Below the pieces are notes generated by a model. The model was not told the origin of the DNA. It saw only the letters and a program-made list of their open reading frames with translations, and did not search any database. 64,000 nt of DNA from Cryobacterium sp. Y11 (GTDB lineage: Bacteria > Actinomycetota > Actinomycetes > Actinomycetales > Microbacteriaceae), in the NCBI RefSeq assembly GCF_002929535.1, contig NZ_PJJO01000061.1, positions 372,001 to 436,000 on the forward strand, given 5' to 3'. Below are positions 7,672 through 15,953 of the stretch, in pieces; within the stretch, counting starts at the first letter, position 1; every line of letters begins with the position of its first letter. A program made the translations under genes and the position numbers.

Positions 7672-8013
7672 ATGAACAAGTACACGGCAATCGGCCTACT
7701 CAGCGCAGCCGCCGAGGGCAAGCGCATCATCGTGCTGTCACCTCACGCCCGGGCACGCAGGGATGCGTTCGATGAGATGCGCACCTCGGCACCCGACCTC
7801 GAGTGGCGACTCACCAACGGCGACCAGCGAGTCACACTCCCGTCAGGTGGATCGATCCGGTTCCTCTCGGATAACCGCGGCCTGCGCGACCGTCTACGCG
7901 GAACCATCGCCGACATCGTCCTGGTCGAAGACGACTACGCCGGCCGCACTCACTCCGACGAGGTGCGCGCTGTCATCGCAACCAGCCCGCACGGCGAGAT
8001 CATCCGCTACTAA
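7672..8013 (+). CDS. Terminase/helicase-like ATPase fragment protein, no Walker A
   Basis: ATG 7672 has AGGAG six bases upstream and gives 113 residues; ATG 7657 and GTG 7645 are in-frame alternatives. The pattern KRIIVLSPHARARRDAF, then GGSIRFLS, then RGLRDRLRG..ADIVLVED mirrors the middle of a large terminase or SF2 ATPase (segment before motif II, and motif II itself), but the P-loop is absent and motif II reads VED instead of DE. It may be a degenerate regulator or a subunit that completes another ATPase. Function unknown. Confidence 0.6.
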   Translation: MNKYTAIGLLSAAAEGKRIIVLSPHARARRDAFDEMRTSAPDLEWRLTNGDQRVTLPSGGSIRFLSDNRGLRDRLRGTIADIVLVEDDYAGRTHSDEVRAVIATSPHGEIIRY

Positions 8014-8028
8014 CGAAGGGAGGACACA

Positions 8029-8235
8029 ATGGCGAACGCAGGCAACCCGTGGATGGGAACACCCGAAGGCAGCGAGGCCTACATACCGGCGCGCTACAAC
8101 CCACGCTCCAGAGCCATCTGGGACGAGTTGGTTCGCGCACACGCACGAACGGCAGCACAACAGGCTGAGAAGCGCCGAGGGCACGCCCGCAAGGCCGCAC
8201 GAGCAGCGATTCGCCACCCAATGACAGGACAGTGA
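8029..8235 (+). CDS. Small basic phage protein
   Basis: 68 residues; GGGAGG lies 7 bases before ATG 8029. The C-terminal half is a helix rich in Arg, Lys and Ala (EKRRGHARKAARAAIRH), suggestive of nucleic-acid contact. Its stop overlaps a GTG that could start the next gene. No family recognised. Confidence 0.55.
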   Translation: MANAGNPWMGTPEGSEAYIPARYNPRSRAIWDELVRAHARTAAQQAEKRRGHARKAARAAIRHPMTGQ

Positions 8236-8237
8236 CC

Positions 8238-8594
8238 ATGGCCGCAATGCTACCCATCACCGGAACCGTGAGCATCGGATTCGACGGCTCGGAGACTCGG
8301 ACTCTCGGATCGTTCAGCATCCCAGTTCACATGACCATGGACGGCCAGACCGGCACAGTCCACCTTGAAGGCGCGACCAACGCCTCGGTCATCTCGGCCA
8401 TGGTCGCCGCACTCATGGGAGCTGCAGACGAACTGCTCGCCACCATCCCGCCTGCCACCGTCGAGACCATCGCCGTCTGCCCGACCTGTAGCGCCGAGCT
8501 CGGAGTGATGGACACAACGATCACCATTGAGCACGGACTCAACGGCGGACACATCGAGAACCACCGATACTTACCACCGAATGGCCCTCAATAG
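8238..8594 (+). CDS. Phage protein with one CxxC, unknown function
   Basis: 118 residues from ATG 8238, which has AGGA eight bases upstream; GTG 8232, overlapping the previous stop, is two codons longer and possible. Beta-rich N-terminus (PITGTVSIGFDGSETRTLG, VHMTMDGQTGTVHLEGA), a hydrophobic helix, then CPTCSAELG near residue 81. Similar zinc-ribbon-ended proteins precede terminase genes in Microbacterium phages; I cannot name the family. Confidence 0.55.
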   Translation: MAAMLPITGTVSIGFDGSETRTLGSFSIPVHMTMDGQTGTVHLEGATNASVISAMVAALMGAADELLATIPPATVETIAVCPTCSAELGVMDTTITIEHGLNGGHIENHRYLPPNGPQ

Positions 8595-8684
8595 GGGGAA
8601 TCGCCATAAAATCCAGCCTCCGGGTTGGGGGGTGGACAGAGCCAAGGGGACCTTTCCTCTCTCCCCGACCCTCTGACCGGGGGT

Positions 8685-8704
8685 CGCACACGCGCACACG
8701 CGTA
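8685..8704. repeat. Alternating pyrimidine-purine run before terminase
   Basis: Twenty bases alternate strictly C/T with G/A and contain a tandem CGCACACG pair. Just upstream, CGACCC (8666-8671) and GGGTCG (8681-8686) form a hairpin. This 123-base gap (8595-8717) holds no gene; it precedes the small terminase, where cos or pac sites often lie. Confidence 0.4.
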
Positions 8705-8717
8705 GAAGGGGTCCAAA

Positions 8718-9062
8718 ATGGGTGCAGTCGTTGAGGGAACTGTCGTTTCGGTCGCTGCCGCTTCTCACCTTGACCGTGAGGGCAAAGACGCCGGCGCGAT
8801 CGCGGCTCTGCTCGCCTTGGCGCACAAGATCGACGACTACGACACGATCCTCGATCACATTCTTGATCAGATCGAGAGCGACCCTGAGTCGAAGGTTCGT
8901 CCGCCGGCATCGGACAATGTCTCTCTTCCCACCTATTTGAAGTACTGCGAGTCCCTCGGCTTGACCCCTGGCGGCCGTGGCGAGCTGGTCGCTGGCAAGA
9001 AGCCGGCCCCTGCGCCCAAAGATGAGCTCTCTGCCTTCCAGGAGGAGCACGGTATCGGTTAG
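8718..9062 (+). CDS. Terminase small subunit
   Basis: 114 residues. Mostly helical, with REGKDAGAIAALLALAHKIDDYD and the segment LPTYLKYCESLGLTPGGRGE that is typical of small terminase subunits of actinobacterial siphoviruses. It should bind the packaging start site and load the large subunit. Position directly before the large terminase, 17 bases apart, agrees. ATG follows AAGGGG by 7 bases. Confidence 0.75.
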   Translation: MGAVVEGTVVSVAAASHLDREGKDAGAIAALLALAHKIDDYDTILDHILDQIESDPESKVRPPASDNVSLPTYLKYCESLGLTPGGRGELVAGKKPAPAPKDELSAFQEEHGIG

Positions 9063-9079
9063 TTTTCGCGGAGGTGCAC

Positions 9080-10711
9080 GTGGCTGCGAAGCTTCTCGGC
9101 CGTACTGAGCCTCGTATTTTCACGAAGCCGCTGCGGGAATTGACCCCGGAAACGTCGCGCGGGTTCGAGGTGATCAAGTTTGCGCTGGTAATTCTCGGCG
9201 TCCATCTTTATCCGTGGCAGAAATTCCTGCTGATTCACGCGTTAGAGATCATGCCTGATGGGCAGTACCGGTTCAAGCGCGTCATCGTTTTGGTCGCCAG
9301 GCAGCAAGGCAAGACCACTATCGCCTCTGTTCTTGCCGCGTGGTGGCTGTTCGTTGACTCGAAGCGTCACCCTGACATGGTTCCGCCGGTGAAGTTCAAG
9401 GTTGTCGGCGTCGCGCAGAACCTTGACATCGCCCGTGAGCCGTGGGCCGCGGTGAAGATGTGGTGCGATCCGGAGCCGAACACGGACGAGGAGATGGAGC
9501 TCGCACTGCCGGCCCTGCAGAACGCGACTGCGAAGGTGTCGGATACGAACGGCAAGGAGGGCATCTACGCCCGGTCGCGTGCTCACTACGAGATCCGCGC
9601 CGCCGCGAATGCCCGAGGCAAGCCCGCCGCGCGGGTGCTCATGGATGAGATGCGCGAGCAGAAGACGTGGACCGCGTGGAACGCCGTCTCTCAGACTCTG
9701 AAGTCGTTCTGGTCCGGACAGATGTGGGGCATCTCGAACGCTGGCGACTCGTCGGCGGTAGTCCTCCGCACGCAGCGGACAGCGGGCCTCGAGTCGATAG
9801 CTGAGTGGGAAGAGTACGTCGAGGCCGGCATTATATCGGCGGAGGAATTCGCTAACGGGCACGATGTCACACTCGGCCTGTTCGAGTGGTCGGCGCCCGA
9901 TGGGTGCGCGCTCGATGACGTCGAGGCAATCCTTCAGGCGAACCCTTCCATTGGCTTCGGTGCGATGACGGTGCAGTCGGCGCTCTCGGATATCCGGGGT
10001 ATGACTGAGGCTGGATATCGCACTGAGGTTTTGTGCCAGTGGGTTGTTGCCGATGTGGATTCGTTCATCGATGTCAAGGAGTACCGTCTTCGGGTTCTGC
10101 CCGGCGATGAGATCGTGATCCCGAAGGGCTCCCGCACGGTGTGGGGCGTCGACGTTTCGCATGACCGCAAGACGACGTGGCTCTCCGCTGCTGTGTTCAC
10201 CGAGGACGGCGACCCGTTCGTGACGGTGCGCCTCTCGCGCGCCGGCATGATGTGGCTGCCTGACTACCTCGCCGAACTGGCCGAGGCGTCCGGGCAACGC
10301 GAGGTAGCAGTGAATGCCAAGGGCTGCCCTGCGATGGAGTTCATCGAGCCTCTCAAGAAGCTCGGTCTCATCGTGCACGAGTTCGATGGCCCGAAGTATG
10401 CGATCGCCACCGGCCGATACCGTGACGCGGTGCGCGACGAGAAGCTCGTCGTCAGCGCTCAGCCTGACATTGACCTTGCGGTGCAGGGCGGCGTCGTCGT
10501 TCCGTACGCCGACAACATGGCGTGGTCGCGGCCGAAGTCCCTGCCCATCGATATCTCTGGCCTCATCGCGGAGACGATCGCGCTGTACGCGCTCGAACTT
10601 CTCAAACCCGAGCCTGTCGAAGCTACACCGCCACCTCCGCCGCAGGCCGAGATGGTCACCCGCGACGACGTCGCACCGACCGACGTGAACCTCGCGACGG
10701 CGGCTTTTTAG
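9080..10711 (+). CDS. Terminase large subunit
   Basis: 543 residues from GTG 9080, five bases after GGAGG; a GTG at 9074 is inside the ribosome site and less likely. ATPase: ARQQGKTT (73-80) is the Walker A variant, VLMDE (186-190) the Walker B with catalytic Glu. Nuclease: VWGVDVSHDRK (Asp358) begins the RNase H-like domain, and a conserved Asp-rich region follows near 450. It cuts and pumps DNA into the prohead through the portal encoded next. Proline-rich tail (PPPPP near 520). Full length for the HK97-type family. Confidence 0.93.
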   Translation: MAAKLLGRTEPRIFTKPLRELTPETSRGFEVIKFALVILGVHLYPWQKFLLIHALEIMPDGQYRFKRVIVLVARQQGKTTIASVLAAWWLFVDSKRHPDMVPPVKFKVVGVAQNLDIAREPWAAVKMWCDPEPNTDEEMELALPALQNATAKVSDTNGKEGIYARSRAHYEIRAAANARGKPAARVLMDEMREQKTWTAWNAVSQTLKSFWSGQMWGISNAGDSSAVVLRTQRTAGLESIAEWEEYVEAGIISAEEFANGHDVTLGLFEWSAPDGCALDDVEAILQANPSIGFGAMTVQSALSDIRGMTEAGYRTEVLCQWVVADVDSFIDVKEYRLRVLPGDEIVIPKGSRTVWGVDVSHDRKTTWLSAAVFTEDGDPFVTVRLSRAGMMWLPDYLAELAEASGQREVAVNAKGCPAMEFIEPLKKLGLIVHEFDGPKYAIATGRYRDAVRDEKLVVSAQPDIDLAVQGGVVVPYADNMAWSRPKSLPIDISGLIAETIALYALELLKPEPVEATPPPPPQAEMVTRDDVAPTDVNLATAAF

Positions 10712-10735
10712 CCCAATTCTGAAAGTAGGTACCGC

Positions 10736-12142
10736 ATGCCCGACGAACAGGGTTATCAGGTCAGCGGCCTGTCGTCGTGGGCGAGCATGGCCGCGGAGTC
10801 GCATGAGACGAACCCGGATTTGTTCTGGCCGTTTTCGGTCGAGGTGTTCGACAAGATGCGCCGCGAGGACGCGCAGGTTGCGTCGGTGATGCGCGCCGTG
10901 ACGCTCCCGATTCGTGGCGCGGAATGGATGATCGATCCGGCCGGCGCGCGCGACGAGGTCATTGACCTGGTGGCGACGGACCTCGGGCTGCCCGTGAAGG
11001 GCAGAGAGCCGGTCGCCCCGCTGCGCACGAAGGGCCGTTTCCAGTGGGGCGAGCACCTGCGGCTGGCGCTGCTGGAGCTGGTCTATGGCCACTCGTATTT
11101 CGAGCAGGTCTACCAGCCGGAAGGTGGGAAGCTGCGGCTCAAGAAGCTCGCATGGCGTCCCCCTCGCAGCATCTCTAACATCAAGGTCGCACGCGACGGC
11201 GGCCTTGTCTCGATCAATCAGCATGGACTCACGGCGCCCATTCCCGTCGACCGGCTCGTGGCGTATGTGAACGATCGTGCGGGCGGCAACTGGATCGGCG
11301 AGTCGCTGCTGCGTACGGTCTACAAGAACTGGCTGCTCAAGGACCGCATGCTGCGCGCTCAGGCTTTGACGGTCGAGCGCAACGGCCTCGGCGTGCCGGT
11401 CTACACGGCCGCTGAAGTTCCCGAGGGTGCGGACGCTACCGAGCGCGATGCGTGGCAGAAGTCAGAGAAGGAAGCTGGCCTCAAGCTCGCTAAGGGTTTC
11501 CGCGGTGGCGAAGCGGCGGGAGCGTCGATCCCGAACACGTCGGGCCTTGTCCTGATGGGCGTCACCGGCAAACTCCCCGACACGGACGCGCCGATCCGGT
11601 ACCACGACGAGCAGATCGCCCGCGGCGGGCTCGCCCACTTCCTGAATCTCGGTACTCAAACAGGATCATGGGCGCTTGGCTCAACACTGGCTGACTTCTT
11701 CACCGGGTCCCTCAACGCAGTAGCTGAGCACGTCCGCGACGTCACCCAAGCGCACGTGGTCGAGGACCTCGTCGACTGGAACTGGGGCGAGACCGAACCT
11801 GCACCGCGGCTTGTGTTCAAGCCCATCGGTGCCGGCGGACTCACTGCGGAGGCGCTCAAGAGCCTCATCGACGCGGGCGTGATCAAGCCCGACGAGACGC
11901 TCGAAGCATTCATGCGGGCAGCGTTCAGCTTGCCCGTGAAGGACATCGCCGAACCGAGCGAAGACACCGCCGAGTCTGCGACCGATGCAGAGTCGGCGCG
12001 GGCTGCCGCCGAGGTGGTCCAGAAGGTCTACCTCGGGGTAGGCACCGTGCTCTCGAAGGCCGAGGCGCGCGACATCGTTCGTCGTTCCGGGGCTGACCTC
12101 GACGCAGCGAACGACACCGACCAGCCTGAGGAGGCGGCATGA
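10736..12142 (+). CDS. Portal protein (DUF935/Mu gp29-like)
   Basis: 468 residues. Features of DUF935 portals: DAQVASVMRAVTLPIRGAEW near 40-60, the HSYFEQVY segment, and the QTGSWALGSTLADFF motif near 305. It forms the twelve-subunit ring at one capsid vertex where terminase docks. The last 60 residues are Ala/Glu/Asp-rich. Four-base overlap (ATGA) with the protease gene. The Mu-like portal family next to an HK97-like terminase is usual in actinophages. Confidence 0.88.
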   Translation: MPDEQGYQVSGLSSWASMAAESHETNPDLFWPFSVEVFDKMRREDAQVASVMRAVTLPIRGAEWMIDPAGARDEVIDLVATDLGLPVKGREPVAPLRTKGRFQWGEHLRLALLELVYGHSYFEQVYQPEGGKLRLKKLAWRPPRSISNIKVARDGGLVSINQHGLTAPIPVDRLVAYVNDRAGGNWIGESLLRTVYKNWLLKDRMLRAQALTVERNGLGVPVYTAAEVPEGADATERDAWQKSEKEAGLKLAKGFRGGEAAGASIPNTSGLVLMGVTGKLPDTDAPIRYHDEQIARGGLAHFLNLGTQTGSWALGSTLADFFTGSLNAVAEHVRDVTQAHVVEDLVDWNWGETEPAPRLVFKPIGAGGLTAEALKSLIDAGVIKPDETLEAFMRAAFSLPVKDIAEPSEDTAESATDAESARAAAEVVQKVYLGVGTVLSKAEARDIVRRSGADLDAANDTDQPEEAA

Positions 12143-13290
12143 CTATCAAACCGAAGGCACGGGACTGGTTCCGCATCGAACCCCGAGCCGCAGTCGATGA
12201 GGTGACCTCGGCCGACGTGTTCATCTACGACGAGATCGGCGAGAGCTTTTGGGGAGGCGGCGTATCCGCGTCGAGCATGGCGACTGAACTCGCCGCGCTC
12301 GACGTCGACAACCTGGCCGTCTACATCAACTCCCCGGGTGGCGCAGCGTGGGACGGCATCGCGATCATGAACGCGATCCGCCGGCACCGCGCGTTCGTCA
12401 CGGTGTACGTCGACGGCCTCGCAGCATCCGCCGCGTCGATCATCGCCATGGCGGGCGACAAGATCATCATGAATCGCGGCTCGCAGCTGATGATCCATGA
12501 TGCATCCGGCGGTGTCTACGGCAACGCGACGGACATGGAAGAGACAGCGGTGATCCTGCAGAAGCTGTCCGATTCCCTCGCGGATGTCTACGCGGGCCGC
12601 ACCGGCACCGACCGGGCCGGGTGGCGCGACGCCATGAAGGCCGAGACCTGGTACACGGCTGAGGAAGCCGTCGCTGCTGGCCTCGCCGACGAATGGGTCG
12701 ACACTCCCGCATCTCAGCCTGTGGACCGCGCGCGGTTCTCTGCGCGAGCGCGAACGGCGATTCCGTCGATCGCCTCCCTTAATCTCCCGAGCTCGTCCGA
12801 GCCGGGAATACCCAACCGAAAGGACCCACTCGACATGAGTGACATTCTCAAGGCTGGCCTCCTCGAGCGGCTCGGCGTTACCGATTCCGCAATCACCGAC
12901 GAGTCGCTTCTTGCGGCCGTCGACGTGGTACTCGACCAGGCCACTGCACCCACCGTCTCCGCCGTCCCTGCTGGCACGGTCCTGATCGACTCTGCTGTGC
13001 TCAGCGACCTGCAGGCCTCGGCCGCGCTGGGCCGCAAGGCCAGCGAGGCACAGGACAGCGCTCGCCGCGCCGCGATCGTCGACAGCGCTGTTGCAGACGG
13101 TCGCATCGCTCCCGCCTCGCGCGATCTGTGGCTGACCAACCTCGCCGCTAGCGAAGAGGGCACCACTGCCGTCATCGCCTCGCTGTCGAAGAACACCGTC
13201 CCGGTCACCGAGATCGGCACCGCCGACGAGCCGACCGCCGCATCCAGTCTCTACGCCGCCGCGTGGGGCAACGACACGAAGGAGGCCTAA
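12139..13290 (+). CDS. Head maturation protease (ClpP-like) fused to scaffold
   Basis: 383 residues. Residues about 25-195 are a ClpP-type S49/S14 protease: INSPGG (63-68), Ser97 in GLAASAAS and His120 in LMIHDAS are the catalytic pair, positions close to those of ClpP itself. The region after about 230 is Ala-rich and helical (MSDILKAGLLERLG onward, with a Met codon at its start) and fits a scaffold that the protease removes during capsid maturation. An ATG at 12835, preceded by CGAAAGGACC, could give free scaffold, as in phage lambda C/Nu3. Confidence 0.85.
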   Translation: MTIKPKARDWFRIEPRAAVDEVTSADVFIYDEIGESFWGGGVSASSMATELAALDVDNLAVYINSPGGAAWDGIAIMNAIRRHRAFVTVYVDGLAASAASIIAMAGDKIIMNRGSQLMIHDASGGVYGNATDMEETAVILQKLSDSLADVYAGRTGTDRAGWRDAMKAETWYTAEEAVAAGLADEWVDTPASQPVDRARFSARARTAIPSIASLNLPSSSEPGIPNRKDPLDMSDILKAGLLERLGVTDSAITDESLLAAVDVVLDQATAPTVSAVPAGTVLIDSAVLSDLQASAALGRKASEAQDSARRAAIVDSAVADGRIAPASRDLWLTNLAASEEGTTAVIASLSKNTVPVTEIGTADEPTAASSLYAAAWGNDTKEA

Positions 13291-13292
13291 CC

Positions 13293-13658
13293 ATGGCTGA
13301 CTACCTCCCCAAGTTCACCGCTGGCAAGGCCGTGACTTTCAACACCTCCGCTGCCGTCATCGGTGGCCGCCTGGTCGCTGTGACCGGCGATCTCACCGTG
13401 GGTCCCGCGGGCGCCGACTCTGCCGCCGTGGTGGGTGTCGCCTCAGTCGACACCATCGTGGGCGATGCCGTCACCGTCTACACCCGGCCCTCCGGCGTGC
13501 AGCGACTCGTTGCCAGCGGCGCCATCGCCGCCGGCGCGAAGGTCATCTCGGCCACTGCCGGAAAGATCGCCACCCTGGGCGCTGGCGCCAACCCGATCGG
13601 TATCGCCCTTGAGGCTGCCGCCGCCGACCTGGACGTCATCGACGTCCTGTTCATCTAA
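13293..13658 (+). CDS. Capsid decoration / DUF2190-like protein
   Basis: 121 residues from ATG 13293 (GAAGGAG upstream); a longer reading from 13263 overlaps the protease. The sequence is a run of small beta strands with Gly-Ala turns (KAVTFNTSAAVIGGRLVAVTG, VVGVASVDTIVGDAVTVYT, GIALEAAAADLDVIDVLF), characteristic of DUF2190 capsid-stabilising proteins that sit on the outer head. It lies directly before the major capsid gene. Confidence 0.75.
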   Translation: MADYLPKFTAGKAVTFNTSAAVIGGRLVAVTGDLTVGPAGADSAAVVGVASVDTIVGDAVTVYTRPSGVQRLVASGAIAAGAKVISATAGKIATLGAGANPIGIALEAAAADLDVIDVLFI

Positions 13659-13672
13659 GGAGCAAAGAAGAC

Positions 13673-14587
13673 ATGGCGTCTTACACCTACCCGGTTGCGC
13701 GACCCTCGGGCGCGCTGACCACCGAGCAGATCCACCTTCTGCTCCGCAATCCGCTGCTGATCGCAAAGCGCGTTTCGACGCTCACCGACCAGCGCTTCAT
13801 CTCCGACTTCCTGCTCTCGGGCCGCTACACCGCTGAGGGTGGCGGCATCTTCTACGAGACCGGCGAAGAGATCTTCCCGACCGACAACTCGCAGTCCGTC
13901 GCGCCCGGTGGCGAGTACCCGAAGACCGTCATCACCGATGGTGGCATGGCTTCGGCTAAGACCGACAAGCGCGGCCTTGAGACCGACATCACGGACGAGC
14001 GCATCAAGCGCGGCGCCATCGGTGCTGTCGACCGCGCCCTGACCAAGATCGTCAACGGCGTCATCCGCGATGTCGACGGCATTGCGATGAGCGTCATCGC
14101 GTCGAAGGTCACCGACACGTTCGCTTCCAGCGCGTGGACCTCGATCGACAACGTGGTCAAGGCTCTTGCTGCGGCCAAGGCCGAACGTGAGGATCTGGCC
14201 CTCGGCCTCGACCTCGACACGATTGCGCTCAGCGGCGCGCAGTGGGCGAAGGTCATGGGCCTGTTCGCCTCCGCCGGCGTGCTGCCTCGCGAGGATGGTA
14301 ACCCCATCGTCAGCGGCCAGTTCCCGATGAACCTGCTCGGCTACACGTGGGTGACCTCGCCGCACATCATCGGGTCCAACCCGCTGCTGGTCGACCGTGT
14401 GCAGCTCGGCGGCATGGCCGACGAGGACCTCGGCTCGCCCGACTACACGCGCTCCGGCGACTTCAACGTGGAGACCTACTCGCAGCGCAACAAGACGGAC
14501 AGCTACACCGTCCGTGCACGCCGCGTCGTGGTGCCCGTCGTGCTTGAGTCGCACGCCGGTCTGCACATCACCGGAACGACTCTCTGA
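13673..14587 (+). CDS. Major capsid protein (HK97 fold)
   Basis: 304 residues. TDQRFISDFLLSGR, the E-loop-like segment AKTDKRGLETDITDERI and the C-terminal YSQRNKTDSYTVRARRVVVPV are typical of actinophage HK97-fold capsids. No separate N-terminal delta domain is visible, in keeping with a separate scaffold in the upstream gene. The stop overlaps the next ATG (TGATGG). Confidence 0.88.
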   Translation: MASYTYPVARPSGALTTEQIHLLLRNPLLIAKRVSTLTDQRFISDFLLSGRYTAEGGGIFYETGEEIFPTDNSQSVAPGGEYPKTVITDGGMASAKTDKRGLETDITDERIKRGAIGAVDRALTKIVNGVIRDVDGIAMSVIASKVTDTFASSAWTSIDNVVKALAAAKAEREDLALGLDLDTIALSGAQWAKVMGLFASAGVLPREDGNPIVSGQFPMNLLGYTWVTSPHIIGSNPLLVDRVQLGGMADEDLGSPDYTRSGDFNVETYSQRNKTDSYTVRARRVVVPVVLESHAGLHITGTTL

Positions 14588-14892
14588 TGGCTGATCGTTA
14601 CGTCGTCAAGGGCGCAGCCGTCGTGCTCCCCATCGAGGGCGGCACTGAGCGGTACCTGTACCGCGGCGCGCAGGTTGGCGACGGTTTCACCATCAAGGGC
14701 ATCAAGCACGCTCTCGCGCTGGGCCTGATCGAGAAAGTCAAGGCACCCACGGCCGCTGAGAAGTCGGCAGCAGAGCAGGCCGCAGCAGATCAGGCCGCGG
14801 CCGACAAGGCCGCAGCCGACAAGGCCGCAGCCGACAAGGCCGCAGCCGACAAGGCCGCAGCCGACAAGGCCGCAGCCGAAGCCAACAAATAG
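14587..14892 (+). CDS. Small head protein with AADKA repeat tail
   Basis: 101 residues. The first 55 form a compact domain (YVVKGAAVVLPIEGGTERYLYRG) of the kind found between capsid and connector genes. From residue 56 to the end the protein is almost only Ala, Asp, Lys and Glu, with five identical AADKA-type units; this would be a long highly charged helix. It may be a head fibre or a connector-anchored extension. Role unknown. Confidence 0.65.
   Translation: MADRYVVKGAAVVLPIEGGTERYLYRGAQVGDGFTIKGIKHALALGLIEKVKAPTAAEKSAAEQAAADQAAADKAAADKAAADKAAADKAAADKAAAEANK
14803..14877 (+). repeat. Five perfect 15-bp tandem repeats (GACAAGGCCGCAGCC)
   Basis: Five back-to-back exact copies encode D-K-A-A-A; imperfect copies lie just upstream from about 14764. 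The identical codons point to recent slippage and likely length variation between relatives. Confidence 0.95.
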
Positions 14893-14904
14893 TGAGAGGG
14901 GGCG

Positions 14905-15270
14905 GTGGAGATGATCTACCCAGGGGAAATTAGCAGTGACGAAGATCTCGCGCGACGCATCCTGGTGCGCGCGCGCTCCATCGCCCCCGGCCTCAGTTCC
15001 ATTCCCGACGACGACGAACGCAAACTCGACGCGATCGCGATCCTCAAGGGTGTCGTTGCTGAGGTGCCGGCGCCCGGTGCCCGCCGAGTGAAGTCTCGGG
15101 GACGCAATGGCACGTCGATCAGCTACAACGATCCGGGTGGGGCGTTCAGCGACGACGACATCATGAGTCTCCGCTCGCTGTGTGACGTGGCATCGGCCGG
15201 CCTCCCGGTCGGCAGCTTTCCGAAGGCGCGAGCTTTCGGACGCGAGTGGGCCGAGGGTGAGTACTCGTGA
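14905..15270 (+). CDS. Head-tail connector (gp6-like adaptor)
   Basis: 121 residues from GTG 14905; ATG 14911 is two codons later. SSDEDLARRILVRARSIAPGLSS followed by DDERKLDAIAILKGVVAEV is the helical Gp6-type adaptor pattern; the end, SFPKARAFGREWAEGEYS, is shared by adaptors of Arthrobacter/Microbacterium phages. The adaptor ring sits under the portal. GTGA overlap with the next gene. Confidence 0.75.
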   Translation: MEMIYPGEISSDEDLARRILVRARSIAPGLSSIPDDDERKLDAIAILKGVVAEVPAPGARRVKSRGRNGTSISYNDPGGAFSDDDIMSLRSLCDVASAGLPVGSFPKARAFGREWAEGEYS

Positions 15271-15596
15271 GCTGGGATGACCCGTTCTGGTACCCGCACA
15301 CGGTGAGCGTCCGAAACAAACTACCGTCCGGCGGCATGGGCGCAGGTTACTCCGACCCACGCACTATCCGGGCGGAGGTGAAGGACGAGCAACGCCTCGT
15401 CCGCAACTCTGCCGGGGCTGAGGTGGTGTCGTCGTCCTCGGTGACCGTGCCGATTAGTGAGCACGTCCCGGTCGGTTCGCTCGTCACAGTGTGGCCCGGT
15501 ACCAGCCGGGAGCGTGAGGCGGAAGTACTCGCCGTCAGCGCCGACGACAACGGCGACACCGATCTCGATTCGTTCCTGGTTCTGTCGCTGGTCTAG
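15267..15596 (+). CDS. Head-tail stopper
   Basis: 109 residues, GTG overlapping the previous stop. Beta-barrel pattern: HTVSVRNKLPSGG, VSSSSVTVPISEHVPVGSLVTVWPG, EREAEVLAVSADD and DSFLVLSLV, as in the SPP1 gp16/lambda FII stopper family. It closes the channel after packaging and binds the tail. Placed between adaptor and tail-terminator genes as expected. Confidence 0.7.
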   Translation: MSWDDPFWYPHTVSVRNKLPSGGMGAGYSDPRTIRAEVKDEQRLVRNSAGAEVVSSSSVTVPISEHVPVGSLVTVWPGTSREREAEVLAVSADDNGDTDLDSFLVLSLV

Positions 15597-15635
15597 AACT
15601 GTGCGGCCCTCAGGTATCACCGGAAGGAAACCGCA

Positions 15636-15953
15636 ATGCGAATACTTGTACCGACCGTCTCCGTCATTGAGAAGGCCGCGCAGGACGGCCTACGTGAGGC
15701 TGGTCGTGCGGTGTTGAAGCGTGCCCGTGAACTGAGTCCGACCGACGAGGGCGGCTCGGATAAGTCCGGGTTCGTCCGCGTCGACGACCTCACCCTTCAG
15801 GTCGGGTTCAGGTCGCACATCTCGCGCATGCAGCACGAGAACCTTGACTACCAGCACCAGCCGGGCGAGCAGGCCAAGTTCCTGGAGGCTGCCGCCGACG
15901 AGGTCGACACGGGCGCAATCATCGCTGCGAGGGTGCGTGCCGCCCTTGGATGA
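15636..15953 (+). CDS. Minor head-tail joining protein (HK97 gp10-like)
   Basis: 105 residues; ATG follows GGAAGGAAA. An N-terminal helix (GLREAGRAVLKRARELSPTDEG) and the later HENLDYQHQPGEQAKFLEAA match HK97 gp10-like minor proteins, which act in tail completion. The 3' end overlaps the tail terminator start. Confidence 0.7.
   Translation: MRILVPTVSVIEKAAQDGLREAGRAVLKRARELSPTDEGGSDKSGFVRVDDLTLQVGFRSHISRMQHENLDYQHQPGEQAKFLEAAADEVDTGAIIAARVRAALG

Noticed and set aside
9242..11224. A 660-codon open frame on the minus strand
   Set aside because: It lies wholly opposite the large terminase and portal genes, has extreme Arg/Leu/His composition, and is the usual GC-rich antisense artefact.
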